This document shows, in pieces, positions 50,953-59,800 of a stretch of 64,000 nucleotides of DNA (position 1 is the stretch's first letter; the number at the start of each line of letters is the position of its first letter). The DNA is from Thiotrichaceae bacterium (lineage in GTDB: Bacteria > Pseudomonadota > Gammaproteobacteria > Beggiatoales > Beggiatoaceae), in the NCBI GenBank assembly GCA_029939505.1, contig JAOZSV010000001.1, forward strand, positions 49,145 to 113,144. Direction: 5' to 3'. Position numbers and translations under genes: made by a program. The notes under the pieces are model-generated. The model saw nothing but the letters and a program-made list of their open reading frames with translations. It was not told where the DNA came from and made no database searches.

Positions 50953-52920
50953 ATGAAAAGACTCATACTTTTGATCATGACTATGCTCATGCTCATTTTT
51001 TCAGCACCCCTTTGGGCTGCAGGTGTGCTTGAAGAGTTTGAAAGCGGCTCTGGTGGCTTTTCAGAAGGGAATCGCTTTTCCGTCTCTGGTGGAAGGTTGA
51101 CTTTTACGGGTGACGGAAGTGACATAATTTCCTTTGATGGATGGAATGGTGGTCTTAATCCAGGGGGATGGAGTCCTGCACCTAGCAACAGCAATTATTT
51201 TGACGATTTTGCTGTATATGTAGATGTGACTTGGTTAGGCGGTTCAGAAGATTATAGTTATGGTTTATCAGTGTGTAACCAAAAAAATGCGTCTGGAACG
51301 GCTGATAATGTCAGTTTTTTTATAGATGGGGTTGGTAGCAACACCGCTTACCATATAGATACTGTCAAAAACGGGGAATCTCAAACAGTTGTCGATTGGA
51401 CCCTTTCAGATGCGATTATCCCTAATAGCACAAACGAATTGTCCATCTTTAAGTCGGGCAATTATTTGGTATTTTCTATCAATGATACAGATGTTGAAGA
51501 ACTGGAGATAGATGGATGTTTCGGTGGTAGTGTTGCTGTCGGTTCTGCGAATTTGACCAATGTGGCTTTTGATAATTTCAAACTGTTACCTTTTTTCTCT
51601 GAATATTTTAGTAGCGGAATGGGAGAATTTCTTTCTAAGGACTTGTTTTCCGTTTATGATGGACAATTAGTTTTCCGCGGTGATGGTTCTGATGGCTTAC
51701 AATCCTTAGCATGGAATGGTGGCTATCATCCAGGTGGTTTTCTTCCTAATCCTGGAGATAGCAACTATTTTGAAAACTTTAACGTTTCCGTTGATACCCT
51801 TTGGCTAGGTGGTTCAGACACGGGTACTTATGGTTTGTCAGTCTGCAATCATAAAAAATCGTCAGGTAGTCTAGATTATGTTATCTTTGTCATTACTGGA
51901 GATGGTAGTTACACTGTAAGTACCATTAGAAATGGGATTCATGAAAGATTGGTTGAATGGACAGACTCTCATTTAATTAATGCTAAAGGTTCTGATTACA
52001 ACGAATTATCAATTACGAAGAAGGACAACAAGTTCTCCTTCTCTATCAACGATACGAAAGTGCAAGAATTGGAGATAGACGGATGTGTCGGTGGAAGTAT
52101 TGATTTGGAAGCATCCAAAATAGTTAATGTGGCATTCGACGGCTTTTTTCTCATTGATTTGCCGTCAACGAAGAGTCCAACATCGACTCCAACTCCAACA
52201 CTGATTAATCAACCCCCGGTTGCGAATTTCAGTGTGACTCCTTCATCAGGGAAAGCACCATTAACCGTTACTTTAGACGCTAGTGTCTTATCAATTGATC
52301 CGGATGGTACAATTACTCACTACCAATGGAGTAGTTCGGATGGTCAAACCGCAAGTGGTTCTGTTACCACAATGACTTTTAGAACCGTTGGGACTTATAC
52401 CATAACTCTATCGGTCACTGATGATAAGGGAGCAAGCAGTAATTCATTTGAAAAGACGGTAACGGTAGAACCTCCTGATCTGACAGGAGTGACTCCTCTA
52501 CCTTCTCATGATAATGAACCCACGCCACCAATTTCTGAAGGTGACTTATATCTGGCCTTTGAAGGTTTACAACCTTTTTATAATATCGGTGATAAAGTCA
52601 TCGTTGACTTGGTACAAAAGGCTCATAGAAACCGGTTTGAACGAGTTGATCTTTGGGTTGCGGTTTATCTACCCAATCAAACATGGCTGTTCTTCACTGG
52701 CATACCGATGTCACCATATAGCCTTCAACCTCAAGCCTTTAAGAAGTCTATAGATAATCTTGATGAAAGTGCAAGGTTGTTGCCAGAATTTGAAGTATCT
52801 CCTGGCATGGGCGGAGATTACATATTTCATGCGGCCTTCGTGACCGAAGGGAAAAATCCGGTCACCAATGGTATGGCTATTAAGGAAAAGATCGAGAAAA
52901 AAACGACATTGCCTAATTAG
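50953..52920 (+). CDS. Secreted protein with two tandem beta-sandwich domains, a PKD domain and a shared C-terminal module
   Basis: A 655-residue protein. ATG 50953 has AGAAGG eight bases upstream. Signal peptide: MKRLILLIMTMLMLIFSAPL, cut near WAAG. Residues ~24-205 and ~210-400 are a tandem duplication of a concanavalin/DUF1080-like sandwich (FTGDGSD/FRGDGSD, WNGGLNPGG/WNGGYHPGG, LEIDGCFGGSV/LEIDGCVGGSI). A Thr/Pro linker (SPTSTPTPT) leads to one PKD domain (~425-505; FSVTPSSGKAPLTVTLDAS, HYQWSSSDGQ). The last ~120 residues (LAFEGLQPFYNIGDKVIVDL to GGDYIFHAAFVTEGKNP) match the end of the LRR-PKD protein at 29027. No anchor is visible. A carbohydrate-binding surface role is plausible, not shown. 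Confidence 0.83.
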   Translation: MKRLILLIMTMLMLIFSAPLWAAGVLEEFESGSGGFSEGNRFSVSGGRLTFTGDGSDIISFDGWNGGLNPGGWSPAPSNSNYFDDFAVYVDVTWLGGSEDYSYGLSVCNQKNASGTADNVSFFIDGVGSNTAYHIDTVKNGESQTVVDWTLSDAIIPNSTNELSIFKSGNYLVFSINDTDVEELEIDGCFGGSVAVGSANLTNVAFDNFKLLPFFSEYFSSGMGEFLSKDLFSVYDGQLVFRGDGSDGLQSLAWNGGYHPGGFLPNPGDSNYFENFNVSVDTLWLGGSDTGTYGLSVCNHKKSSGSLDYVIFVITGDGSYTVSTIRNGIHERLVEWTDSHLINAKGSDYNELSITKKDNKFSFSINDTKVQELEIDGCVGGSIDLEASKIVNVAFDGFFLIDLPSTKSPTSTPTPTLINQPPVANFSVTPSSGKAPLTVTLDASVLSIDPDGTITHYQWSSSDGQTASGSVTTMTFRTVGTYTITLSVTDDKGASSNSFEKTVTVEPPDLTGVTPLPSHDNEPTPPISEGDLYLAFEGLQPFYNIGDKVIVDLVQKAHRNRFERVDLWVAVYLPNQTWLFFTGIPMSPYSLQPQAFKKSIDNLDESARLLPEFEVSPGMGGDYIFHAAFVTEGKNPVTNGMAIKEKIEKKTTLPN

Positions 52921-53212
52921 CAGCCATCAGGTAACCAGATCGCCAGATCAAAGTACAACGGATTAGGGAATGGAACGGATTGATTCAGGGTTAAAGTTTT
53001 TCTGGTTCCCACGCTGGCGCGTTCATCGTACACAAGTATTTAAACAATTGAAATTAAAGGTATTATGTAGGCTGTTTTTTTGCCCACCACCTAATGGTGG
53101 GCAAGAAAAAGACCTTGCCCACCCTACATTCGTTCGTAGGGGCAGATTTCAAGGCTGAGTAGTTACTTAAAATTAAGGAGTTAACAATGCGAATTAAGAG
53201 TTAAAATAGGAG
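52921..53212. other. Repeat-rich gap after the PKD gene
   Basis: Contains a CTGGTTCCCACGCTGGCGCG fragment (52999), the short hairpin GCCCACCACC/GGTGGGC (53082-53102) and CTGAGTAGTTAC (53153). No gene is seen. Confidence 0.55.
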
Positions 53213-53244
53213 TTCGAGGTTTAAGTTTTTCTTCAAAAAACTTA

Positions 53245-53288
53245 ATTCGAGGCTAAAGTTTTTTCTTCAAAAAAACTTTAGCCTCGAA
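53245..53288. repeat. Palindromic element A, CTAAAG stem, next to a truncated copy
   Basis: Perfect arms ATTCGAGGCTAAAG and CTTTAGCCTCGAAT. A TTTAAG copy at 53213-53242 lacks its right end, apparently replaced by this one. Confidence 0.85.
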
Positions 53289-53366
53289 TCGAAAACGCTT
53301 CAGCTTTGGGCGGACTGGACTAACAAAGGTAAAGCGTTGTACTCCATTTTGACAAAGCTAAGGCGT

Positions 53367-53408
53367 TTTCGAGGTTTTAGTTTTTTTTCAAAAAACTAAA
53401 ACCTCGAA
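53367..53408. repeat. Palindromic element A, TTTTAG stem
   Basis: Perfect arms TTTCGAGGTTTTAG and CTAAAACCTCGAA. Confidence 0.88.
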
Positions 53409-53463
53409 CTCCATTTTCAAAAAAAATTCAACTCTTAATTCGCATTAACAACAGCAAGCGTAG

Positions 53464-53489
53464 GGTGTATAAGCGGAGCGTCATACACC
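53464..53489. repeat. GGTGTAT/ATACACC hairpin
   Basis: Preceded by AGCAAGCGTA. The sister copy at 53684-53710 has GGTGCAT/ATGCACC, so the changed base pair is compensated. Confidence 0.75.
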
Positions 53490-53683
53490 AAGATTATTTT
53501 GAGCGGTGATTTGTATGATTCATGCGATTTTTATGAATAAATAATCACATTAATCACAGTTCAAAAGATGTTGACGATTTATTTGGAGTTTAATACTTTA
53601 GTTTTGGACTGTGTTAGCCAAAGCTGAAGCTTTGGACTCCAACATTGCTAAACCGGAAGTTAGCAATAAATCAGCAAGCGTAG

Positions 53684-53710
53684 GGTGCATAAACGATAGC
53701 GTCATGCACC
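53684..53710. repeat. GGTGCAT/ATGCACC hairpin
   Basis: Preceded by AGCAAGCGTA, as in the copy at 53464-53489. Both share the GTC...GCGTC loop style. Confidence 0.75.
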
Positions 53711-53758
53711 AAATATCGCCATCATGGTTTTTCGTCGTTAAATTGGAGTAAAAAAAAT

Positions 53759-55360
53759 ATGCGAGATTTTTCATCTTATGGAGCACCCAATAAAAAATCA
53801 GATTACTACGTACCCAGAGAAGCATTAATTACCAGTGCTATCAGGCAATTAAAAGGAGAAGAACTAGATGAGGGGGGACATTACATCACCGTCTGGGCCC
53901 CCCGTCAAACGGGCAAAACTTGGGTAATGCAAGAAGTGGTCTCAAACATTGAGCAAGACGATCAATTTGATGTCGTTTTTCTCAGTTTACAATTTCTTTA
54001 TGAAGAGAAGGATGTTGATATAGTGGCTCAACTCTTTGCCCGGGAATTAATGGAAAAGTTGAATTTAGAACAACTAACCATAAACTCGTTAAAGGATTTT
54101 CATCGTTTGTTCAAACGAGGCACTCTCACTAAGCCTTTGATCTTGATTTTAGACGAATTTGATGCCCTTGAACCCGCGGTCATTGCTAGACTAGTTGCCG
54201 TGTTTCGTCATATTTATACCACTCGCCGTAGCCAAACCAACAAATCAACGGCGGAAAAAGATTATTTGTTACATAGCCTCGCTTTGATCGGGGTGCGTGC
54301 CGTCTTAGGAGTAGAAAATGTCAAAGGTTCGCCATTTAATGTCCAACGTAGCCTGCACATTCCCAATCTGACTCATGATGAAGCGGTTTACCTATTTGAT
54401 TGGTATCAACAGGAGCAAAAACAACAAATTGAACCAGAAGTGGTGGAACGGATCTGGTATGAATTCAAAGGGCAACCCGGGCTGACCTGTTGGTTTGGGG
54501 AATTATTAACGGAAACTTATAATCAAGCGACTGATCAACCGATTACAATGACACTTTTTGAAGGTGTTTATGCGGCCGCCCTCAATTTGTTGCCCAATAA
54601 CAATATTCTGAACATCATCAGTAAGGCTAAACAAGAGCCTTATAAACCTTATGTTTTGGAATTGTTCCAAACTAAAAAGAAAGTCAATTTTACTTATGAT
54701 GATCCCACGATCAATTTTTTGTATATGAATGGGGTCGTTTCTATAGATGAAGTCAGTTTGACAGAACATTATGTCAAATTTCCTTGCCCATACATACAAA
54801 AGCGATTGTTCAATTATTTTGCCAGGGAGTTGTATCAAGAAATGGACGGGTTATACTCACCATTTGAGGATTTGTCGGATACCATTACAGATCAAAGTAT
54901 TGATATCCCTCGTTTGTTACAACGATATGAGCAATATTTGCAAGCCAATCGAGAGATGGTACTGAAAGATGCGCTACGTCGAAAAAATGATCTACGTGTG
55001 TTTGAGGCGGTATTTCAATTTCATCTTTATCTTTATTTGGTGAATTTTTTCTGTAATTATGGTGTACAAGTTGTGCCAGAATTCCCGACGGGTAATGGTG
55101 CGATTGATTTATTAATACGTTATGCGGGGCAATTGTTTGGATTGGAATTAAAAAGTTTTGCCAATCAACCGGGCTATCGTCAAGCCCTCAAACAAGCGGC
55201 TAAATATGGTAAACAGTTAGGAGTGACTGTGGTTTGGTTGGTTTTATTTGTGGAAGCGGTTGACGATCAGAATCGTCAACGATTTGAAATGGTTTATACC
55301 GATAAGAAAACTGGGGTGGTGGTACATCCTTTGTTTGTGCAAACGGGAAGTTTGGTATAA
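53759..55360 (+). CDS. AAA-like ATPase with C-terminal PD-(D/E)XK nuclease-like domain (second copy type)
   Basis: A 533-residue protein. ATG 53759 follows GGAG by ten bases. N-terminal RDFSSYGAPNKKSDYYVPRE is characteristic of this AAA_35-like group. Walker A is VWAPRQTGKTWVMQ (residues ~46-59) and Walker B is LILILDEFDALEP (~129-141). A sensor-like SLALIGVRAVLGVE follows, then a winged-helix region. The C-terminal ~130 residues contain the nuclease-like core GNGAIDLLIRYAGQLFGLEL followed by KSF (D...ExK). The overall plan equals that of the protein at 25881, but the sequences are clearly diverged (different P-loop context, different linker). Biological role unknown; the nuclease and ATPase residues are intact. 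Confidence 0.82.
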   Translation: MRDFSSYGAPNKKSDYYVPREALITSAIRQLKGEELDEGGHYITVWAPRQTGKTWVMQEVVSNIEQDDQFDVVFLSLQFLYEEKDVDIVAQLFARELMEKLNLEQLTINSLKDFHRLFKRGTLTKPLILILDEFDALEPAVIARLVAVFRHIYTTRRSQTNKSTAEKDYLLHSLALIGVRAVLGVENVKGSPFNVQRSLHIPNLTHDEAVYLFDWYQQEQKQQIEPEVVERIWYEFKGQPGLTCWFGELLTETYNQATDQPITMTLFEGVYAAALNLLPNNNILNIISKAKQEPYKPYVLELFQTKKKVNFTYDDPTINFLYMNGVVSIDEVSLTEHYVKFPCPYIQKRLFNYFARELYQEMDGLYSPFEDLSDTITDQSIDIPRLLQRYEQYLQANREMVLKDALRRKNDLRVFEAVFQFHLYLYLVNFFCNYGVQVVPEFPTGNGAIDLLIRYAGQLFGLELKSFANQPGYRQALKQAAKYGKQLGVTVVWLVLFVEAVDDQNRQRFEMVYTDKKTGVVVHPLFVQTGSLV

Positions 55361-55458
55361 GTCATGTTATTGTTGATATTAGACATTATATTGATTTAAG
55401 TTAAATGTTTGATTTTATTACATTTATCAGTTATGATAATTTAAAGTAAATCAATGAG

Positions 55459-56214
55459 TTACGTTAAATCAATATAAACTCTATTTTTGACTGGTGTATA
55501 ACGATGAGCGCCCCTCGTTCCCAAACTCTGTGTATCGTTACCAACTCCACCAGCAAAACAGTTATCTTTAAAATACTTTTTATACAAACCTATAGCAATA
55601 TCACCAGTACAATGTGTAGGTAGCACTTTTTGAACACCTAAACTTTGGAGACTTTTAATAGATTCTAAAATGGCATTTTCATCTTTATACATCAAATGAA
55701 ATCCACCAATAGCCCATTTGATATCTTTATTTATAATCTTTTTAGCGACTTTGATAATATTTTGGATACCATAATGCCCACAACCTGTAATCACTTTAGG
55801 AAAATCATCGTCTATTATTAAAGATTGTTCAGGCATCTCTTCACCTAATACGCCAGTGCTATAAAGATTGTCAAAAAGTTTTTGTGGCTTTGTACCACAA
55901 ACAATAACCTTTTTGGTTAACGTTTTTAAATCATTAATAAGATGTTTGGATAGTGATGATGGCGCAAATAGAGTAATCTCTTTGTTTAATTCTAAAATAG
56001 AATCAATACCACCTATATGATCCCAATGGGAATGTGTGATAAATAGATATTTTATCTCTTTTATATCAACATCCTTATGCTTCATATTTTGTAGCAATAC
56101 TCTTCCATTACTACCTGTATCAAAAAGTAAATTGTACTTTTGAATGTATACACTAAATCCCCAAAGTGATTTACACTCTGAATTATAATTATAATTGTCA
56201 AATAAAATCTTCAT
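55459..56214 (-). CDS. Metallo-beta-lactamase-fold hydrolase
   Basis: A 251-residue MBL-fold protein. The metal site is complete: FITHSHWDHIGGI (H-x-H-x-D-H), then a Cys-Gly-His in VITGCGHYGIQN, GGFHL, and PTHCTGD near the end. It resembles the dihydropterin-phosphate-synthase-like branch of the fold (COG1237 type), where the substrate is often unknown. The last ~30 residues (VGNDTQSLGTRGAHRYTPVK) do not look like the family and the DNA there has repeat character (CGTTCCCAAACTCTG), so the C-terminus may have been replaced. ATG 56214 begins MKILFDNYNYNSECKSLWGF. Convergent with the AAA/nuclease gene. Confidence 0.83.
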   Translation of the reverse strand: MKILFDNYNYNSECKSLWGFSVYIQKYNLLFDTGSNGRVLLQNMKHKDVDIKEIKYLFITHSHWDHIGGIDSILELNKEITLFAPSSLSKHLINDLKTLTKKVIVCGTKPQKLFDNLYSTGVLGEEMPEQSLIIDDDFPKVITGCGHYGIQNIIKVAKKIINKDIKWAIGGFHLMYKDENAILESIKSLQSLGVQKVLPTHCTGDIAIGLYKKYFKDNCFAGGVGNDTQSLGTRGAHRYTPVKNRVYIDLT

Positions 56215-56249
56215 CCGACTAAAAAAAACGGGTTAGTAAAGTGGGGTGG

Positions 56250-56294
56250 TTTCGAGGCTAAAGTTTTTTTAAAGAAAAAACTTTAGCCTCGAAA
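56250..56294. repeat. Palindromic element A, CTAAAG stem
   Basis: Perfect arms TTTCGAGGCTAAAG and CTTTAGCCTCGAAA. It lies just upstream of the MBL gene start. Confidence 0.88.
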
Positions 56295-56427
56295 GGAACG
56301 AAGCGAAAACCTATCCTTGCTAAGTCAAACGACTTAGGGCTTGATGTTGATTTAACCTGACCGATTTTTAAAACGGGTCGTCAGGTTTATGAGTTGACAT
56401 AAGGCTTGCGTTTGAGTACTTATTCAT

Positions 56428-56518
56428 TGATGTGACGCGGGGTTCTTCTAAAATCTCAATTCCACCTAAATTCCACCGATTTCATCGGTGGAACTTGGAA
56501 GCACCTTGCGTCACATCA
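56428..56518. repeat. 91-bp TGATGTGACGC palindromic element, inverted relative to 33034
   Basis: Starts TGATGTGACGCGGGGTTCTTC and ends with AAGCACCTTGCGTCACATCA. It has the inner TTCCACCGAT/ATCGGTGGAA hairpin. It has the same length as the copy at 33034-33124. Confidence 0.85.
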
Positions 56519-56663
56519 GTTATTCAGTAGATAGTTTACAATCACGATGAAAGAGTATTAACATCTGCAAAGATAATTCAATCGGATTTCTTGATTCGCC
56601 AAAGTCACCAATTTCAAATTTTTTTGCCCTTAAATTAGCAACCATTCAATATTAATAAACGAG

Positions 56664-56700
56664 TTTAGAAATCCGATTTTTTGAAAAAATCGGATTTCTC
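56664..56700. repeat. Palindromic element B
   Basis: TTAGAAATCCGATTTTTTG pairs with AAAAATCGGATTTCT. The rest of the gap (56519-56896) holds a GGAGTCCAACGCTTTAGC fragment and a GTTTCCGGATGGACACTA end at about 56828, but no gene. Confidence 0.8.
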
Positions 56701-56896
56701 AATGGCCTGAATATTTCCGCCATCCAGCACTAATGTCCATTCGAAAACTGCTTTTAAAATCCCAAAGTTGATGTTGGATACCAAACAATGGGCATCTTGG
56801 AGTCCAACGCTTTAGCTTTGGAGGTGTTTCCGGATGGACACTAACAAAAAAAACCTGTCAGGTTTATGAGTTGACATAAGGCTTGCGTTTGAGTAC

Positions 56897-59800
56897 TTAT
56901 TCAATCACAAACATTCTCTGCTGTTCACCGTTTGGAAAAACCAGCATCACATCTTCTATGCCATCGCCATTCGCATCTGGAATAGATTTCACTTCTAACG
57001 CCTTTGCCGTGGTTTCGCCTTGAGTCACGAGATAATCCACAACGCCACGATAAGTCTTGCCATTCTGTTTGAAGTTTATCAATCCGAATGACTCTATCCT
57101 AACTGCTTTAGCGGAGGAGTACAATACGTCTGGCTGTGCGACGCTGGGAGAAATGATTTGCTGGCGCAAACCCCCTTCTTCATCGCTAAACACCAAATCG
57201 GTCAGGAATTGTCCACTCACTAAGGGTGATTGACCAAATCTCAGACCGATTTCCGCTTCAGACTCCAGTTCGACAGATACCCAATCAGGGCGTGCGCTGA
57301 ACCATTCTCCCTCTGTGCCATAAATATGCAAGTTGCCATTGGTTTGCACGGTGAACTCCGTTAAACCGAATTGACTCAGGGCAGACAGTAACACGTTGGG
57401 CTTCTGTAACGCCGGATGTGTCAGCACTTCTAAGCCGCTTTCGGTGATAAATCGCACCGTTTGCGCGTCTTGCACTTCTAAGCCCGCGGTTGTCGTTGCC
57501 TTCTTGACAGATACAGGCAATACCGCAAAGCGTATCTGATCAAGGGTCAGTTCAAAATGACTTAATTCGGCATTTTGTCTGATAACCCAAGCATTGCTTT
57601 TGAGATCAGGTAAGGCGTTAATGGCAGATAAAATACCCTCGCTCGGCACTAATATATCAGCAGAGAAATCGGCACGTATAGGATAGTCTATCCCATGGAG
57701 TTCACCTGCTAATAATGTGGGTAATAAGCCAATCAGTTCACCGTTTGGAATTTGTTCAGAGTCGCTAAAGCGCACACCTTCACCTAATTCCACATCGTCA
57801 CCCAATTCGACGTTTTCACCAATGATCACGTTTGTCAATCGGCTTCCCTTTTTGACTGCCAGATTCTTCAAAAGGGCAGGTCCTTCAGGATCACCGTTGA
57901 TTTCACCTTGCACAGCACCACCATCAATACTACTGTTGGCTGCGAGGCGCACATTGATGAATACACCACCGACTTTACTATTATTGGTAATATTGCCGAA
58001 CAACTCACCGCCTGTCAGCGAGGCACCTACAAACTCAAAGTCGCCGAGTCTGCCATTATTATCGATTTTGCCGGTCACTTTACCGCCATTGACGACAGCA
58101 TTGACTCCAATCGTGACTTGGGAGATAATGCCATTGTTATTGACAGTCGCAGTGATCGTGCCGCCTGCGACACTGGCCCCTTCTTCAATGGTCGCCTCCG
58201 TTATCACTTGATTACGGTTGCTACAGCTTCCTTTAATCACGCCGCTGGAGGGACAAGTGCTTCCGCCACCGCCAATAGTGCTTTGTGAGGGAGTGGCACT
58301 TTCCTGAGCCGCTTGGACGACAATACTTATCTCTGTCGTTGTCACCAGAGTGGGATCACTTTGCGAAATGGCTGTTACCGTAATGACATTAGTTGCTTCG
58401 CGTGTCGATGGCAGTACCACATCCAAGGGCATTTCAACAGTACCATACCCTTCTATTTCAATGGAAGAAGGCAACTGGTTCAACGACCAACCTTTTTCGT
58501 TTTTGACGGTTATCAGGTAGGTATCCGCCTCTGGGCTATTGTTAGAAAGCGTCAAGTCTAAGGGCAACGTAACACCAGGCTCTCCAGATGAATCGCCGGA
58601 AGCCGTGAGGGAAACATCACGCATGATCTGACCACTGCTTATAACAACATTATCACCAGTCATGTCAGAGACGTTCATACCATCACCTAATATGATATCG
58701 TCAGCAAAGAGATTGACTTGACCATCCGCTTTCATGATCTGGTTGGTGCTGTCGCTCTTAATAACACCGCCTTCGCCAACTGATACAGTGAGATCACCAG
58801 TAGCAGTTATCGCGCCGTCATTGATACCGTTAAATTCAATCGTTGCGTCTTTACCACCAGCAAGAGTGACATCGCCACCATTTATCTCAGTATTCGCACC
58901 AGAGATTGAAAGGTTAGTTGGATCAATGTAAATTGCTCCGGGTGCTATCAAGATAACACCAGAAAATGTTTTACTATCAGCGATGAATCTCATGCCACCA
59001 TAATACCAACTCAATGCTCTATCAAAAGCTTGGAAACGTGTGTCCTTTGCAGAGAAAGAGCTTATTGTCCCTGGGGTAACTAATGGACCTTTTTTACCAG
59101 CCTTCACATGGATGTGACCGCCCCATCCCATTGCTCCACCATTATAGGAATTGCCTCCTTTACCAGCACAGACGCTCCCATGTAGCCCACATGAACTTGG
59201 AGCCCAAGATTGAGTATTATTATCAAAGTCAGTATCACCTGCCCTTATGTAAACATGTCCACCTCGTTTACCATGGACTCCAGAACCACCATTTCCCGCA
59301 ATAATTGTGCCGCTATTTTTAAATTTACCATTATAGTAGCAATAATAGTATGGAACGGCAATATTTTGGTTAAGGTTCTGTTTTCTACTGCGTATAGAAG
59401 ACACCGGCTGCTCATCCAGTGCCCACCAAGGATAACACACTCTACCAACAATTAGGTTAACATCGGCACCAGGACGTGGACTCCAACAATACGGTTGTAC
59501 TTGTATTGGGTCATTAATGCCTTTATTCCTTATGTTTGTGTTTTGGTTTGCTTGTGCTGCCATTAATCCGTTGCAACCCTTTTTACCCCTGATCGTACCT
59601 TGATTGTCAATGAACGTCTTGGCATAGACTCTCAATGGGGTGCCGAGTATATTATTGCTCACCAGCGTACCATTTGTATTAATACACAGAGCCTTCACAT
59701 TGATCGTGGTTGATGGGGCTGTTACCGTGTGTCCATTATTAATCCGCACTATATCGTTTGGACCAGGAATACCGATAGCAGACCCTGGAGGTAGTTTCTG

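Noticed and set aside
2838..56294. Reading all element-A palindromes as Rho-independent terminators
   Set aside because: The T-run is inside the stem/loop rather than after it, many copies lie upstream of or inside genes, and some have no gene end nearby. Some may still stop transcription.
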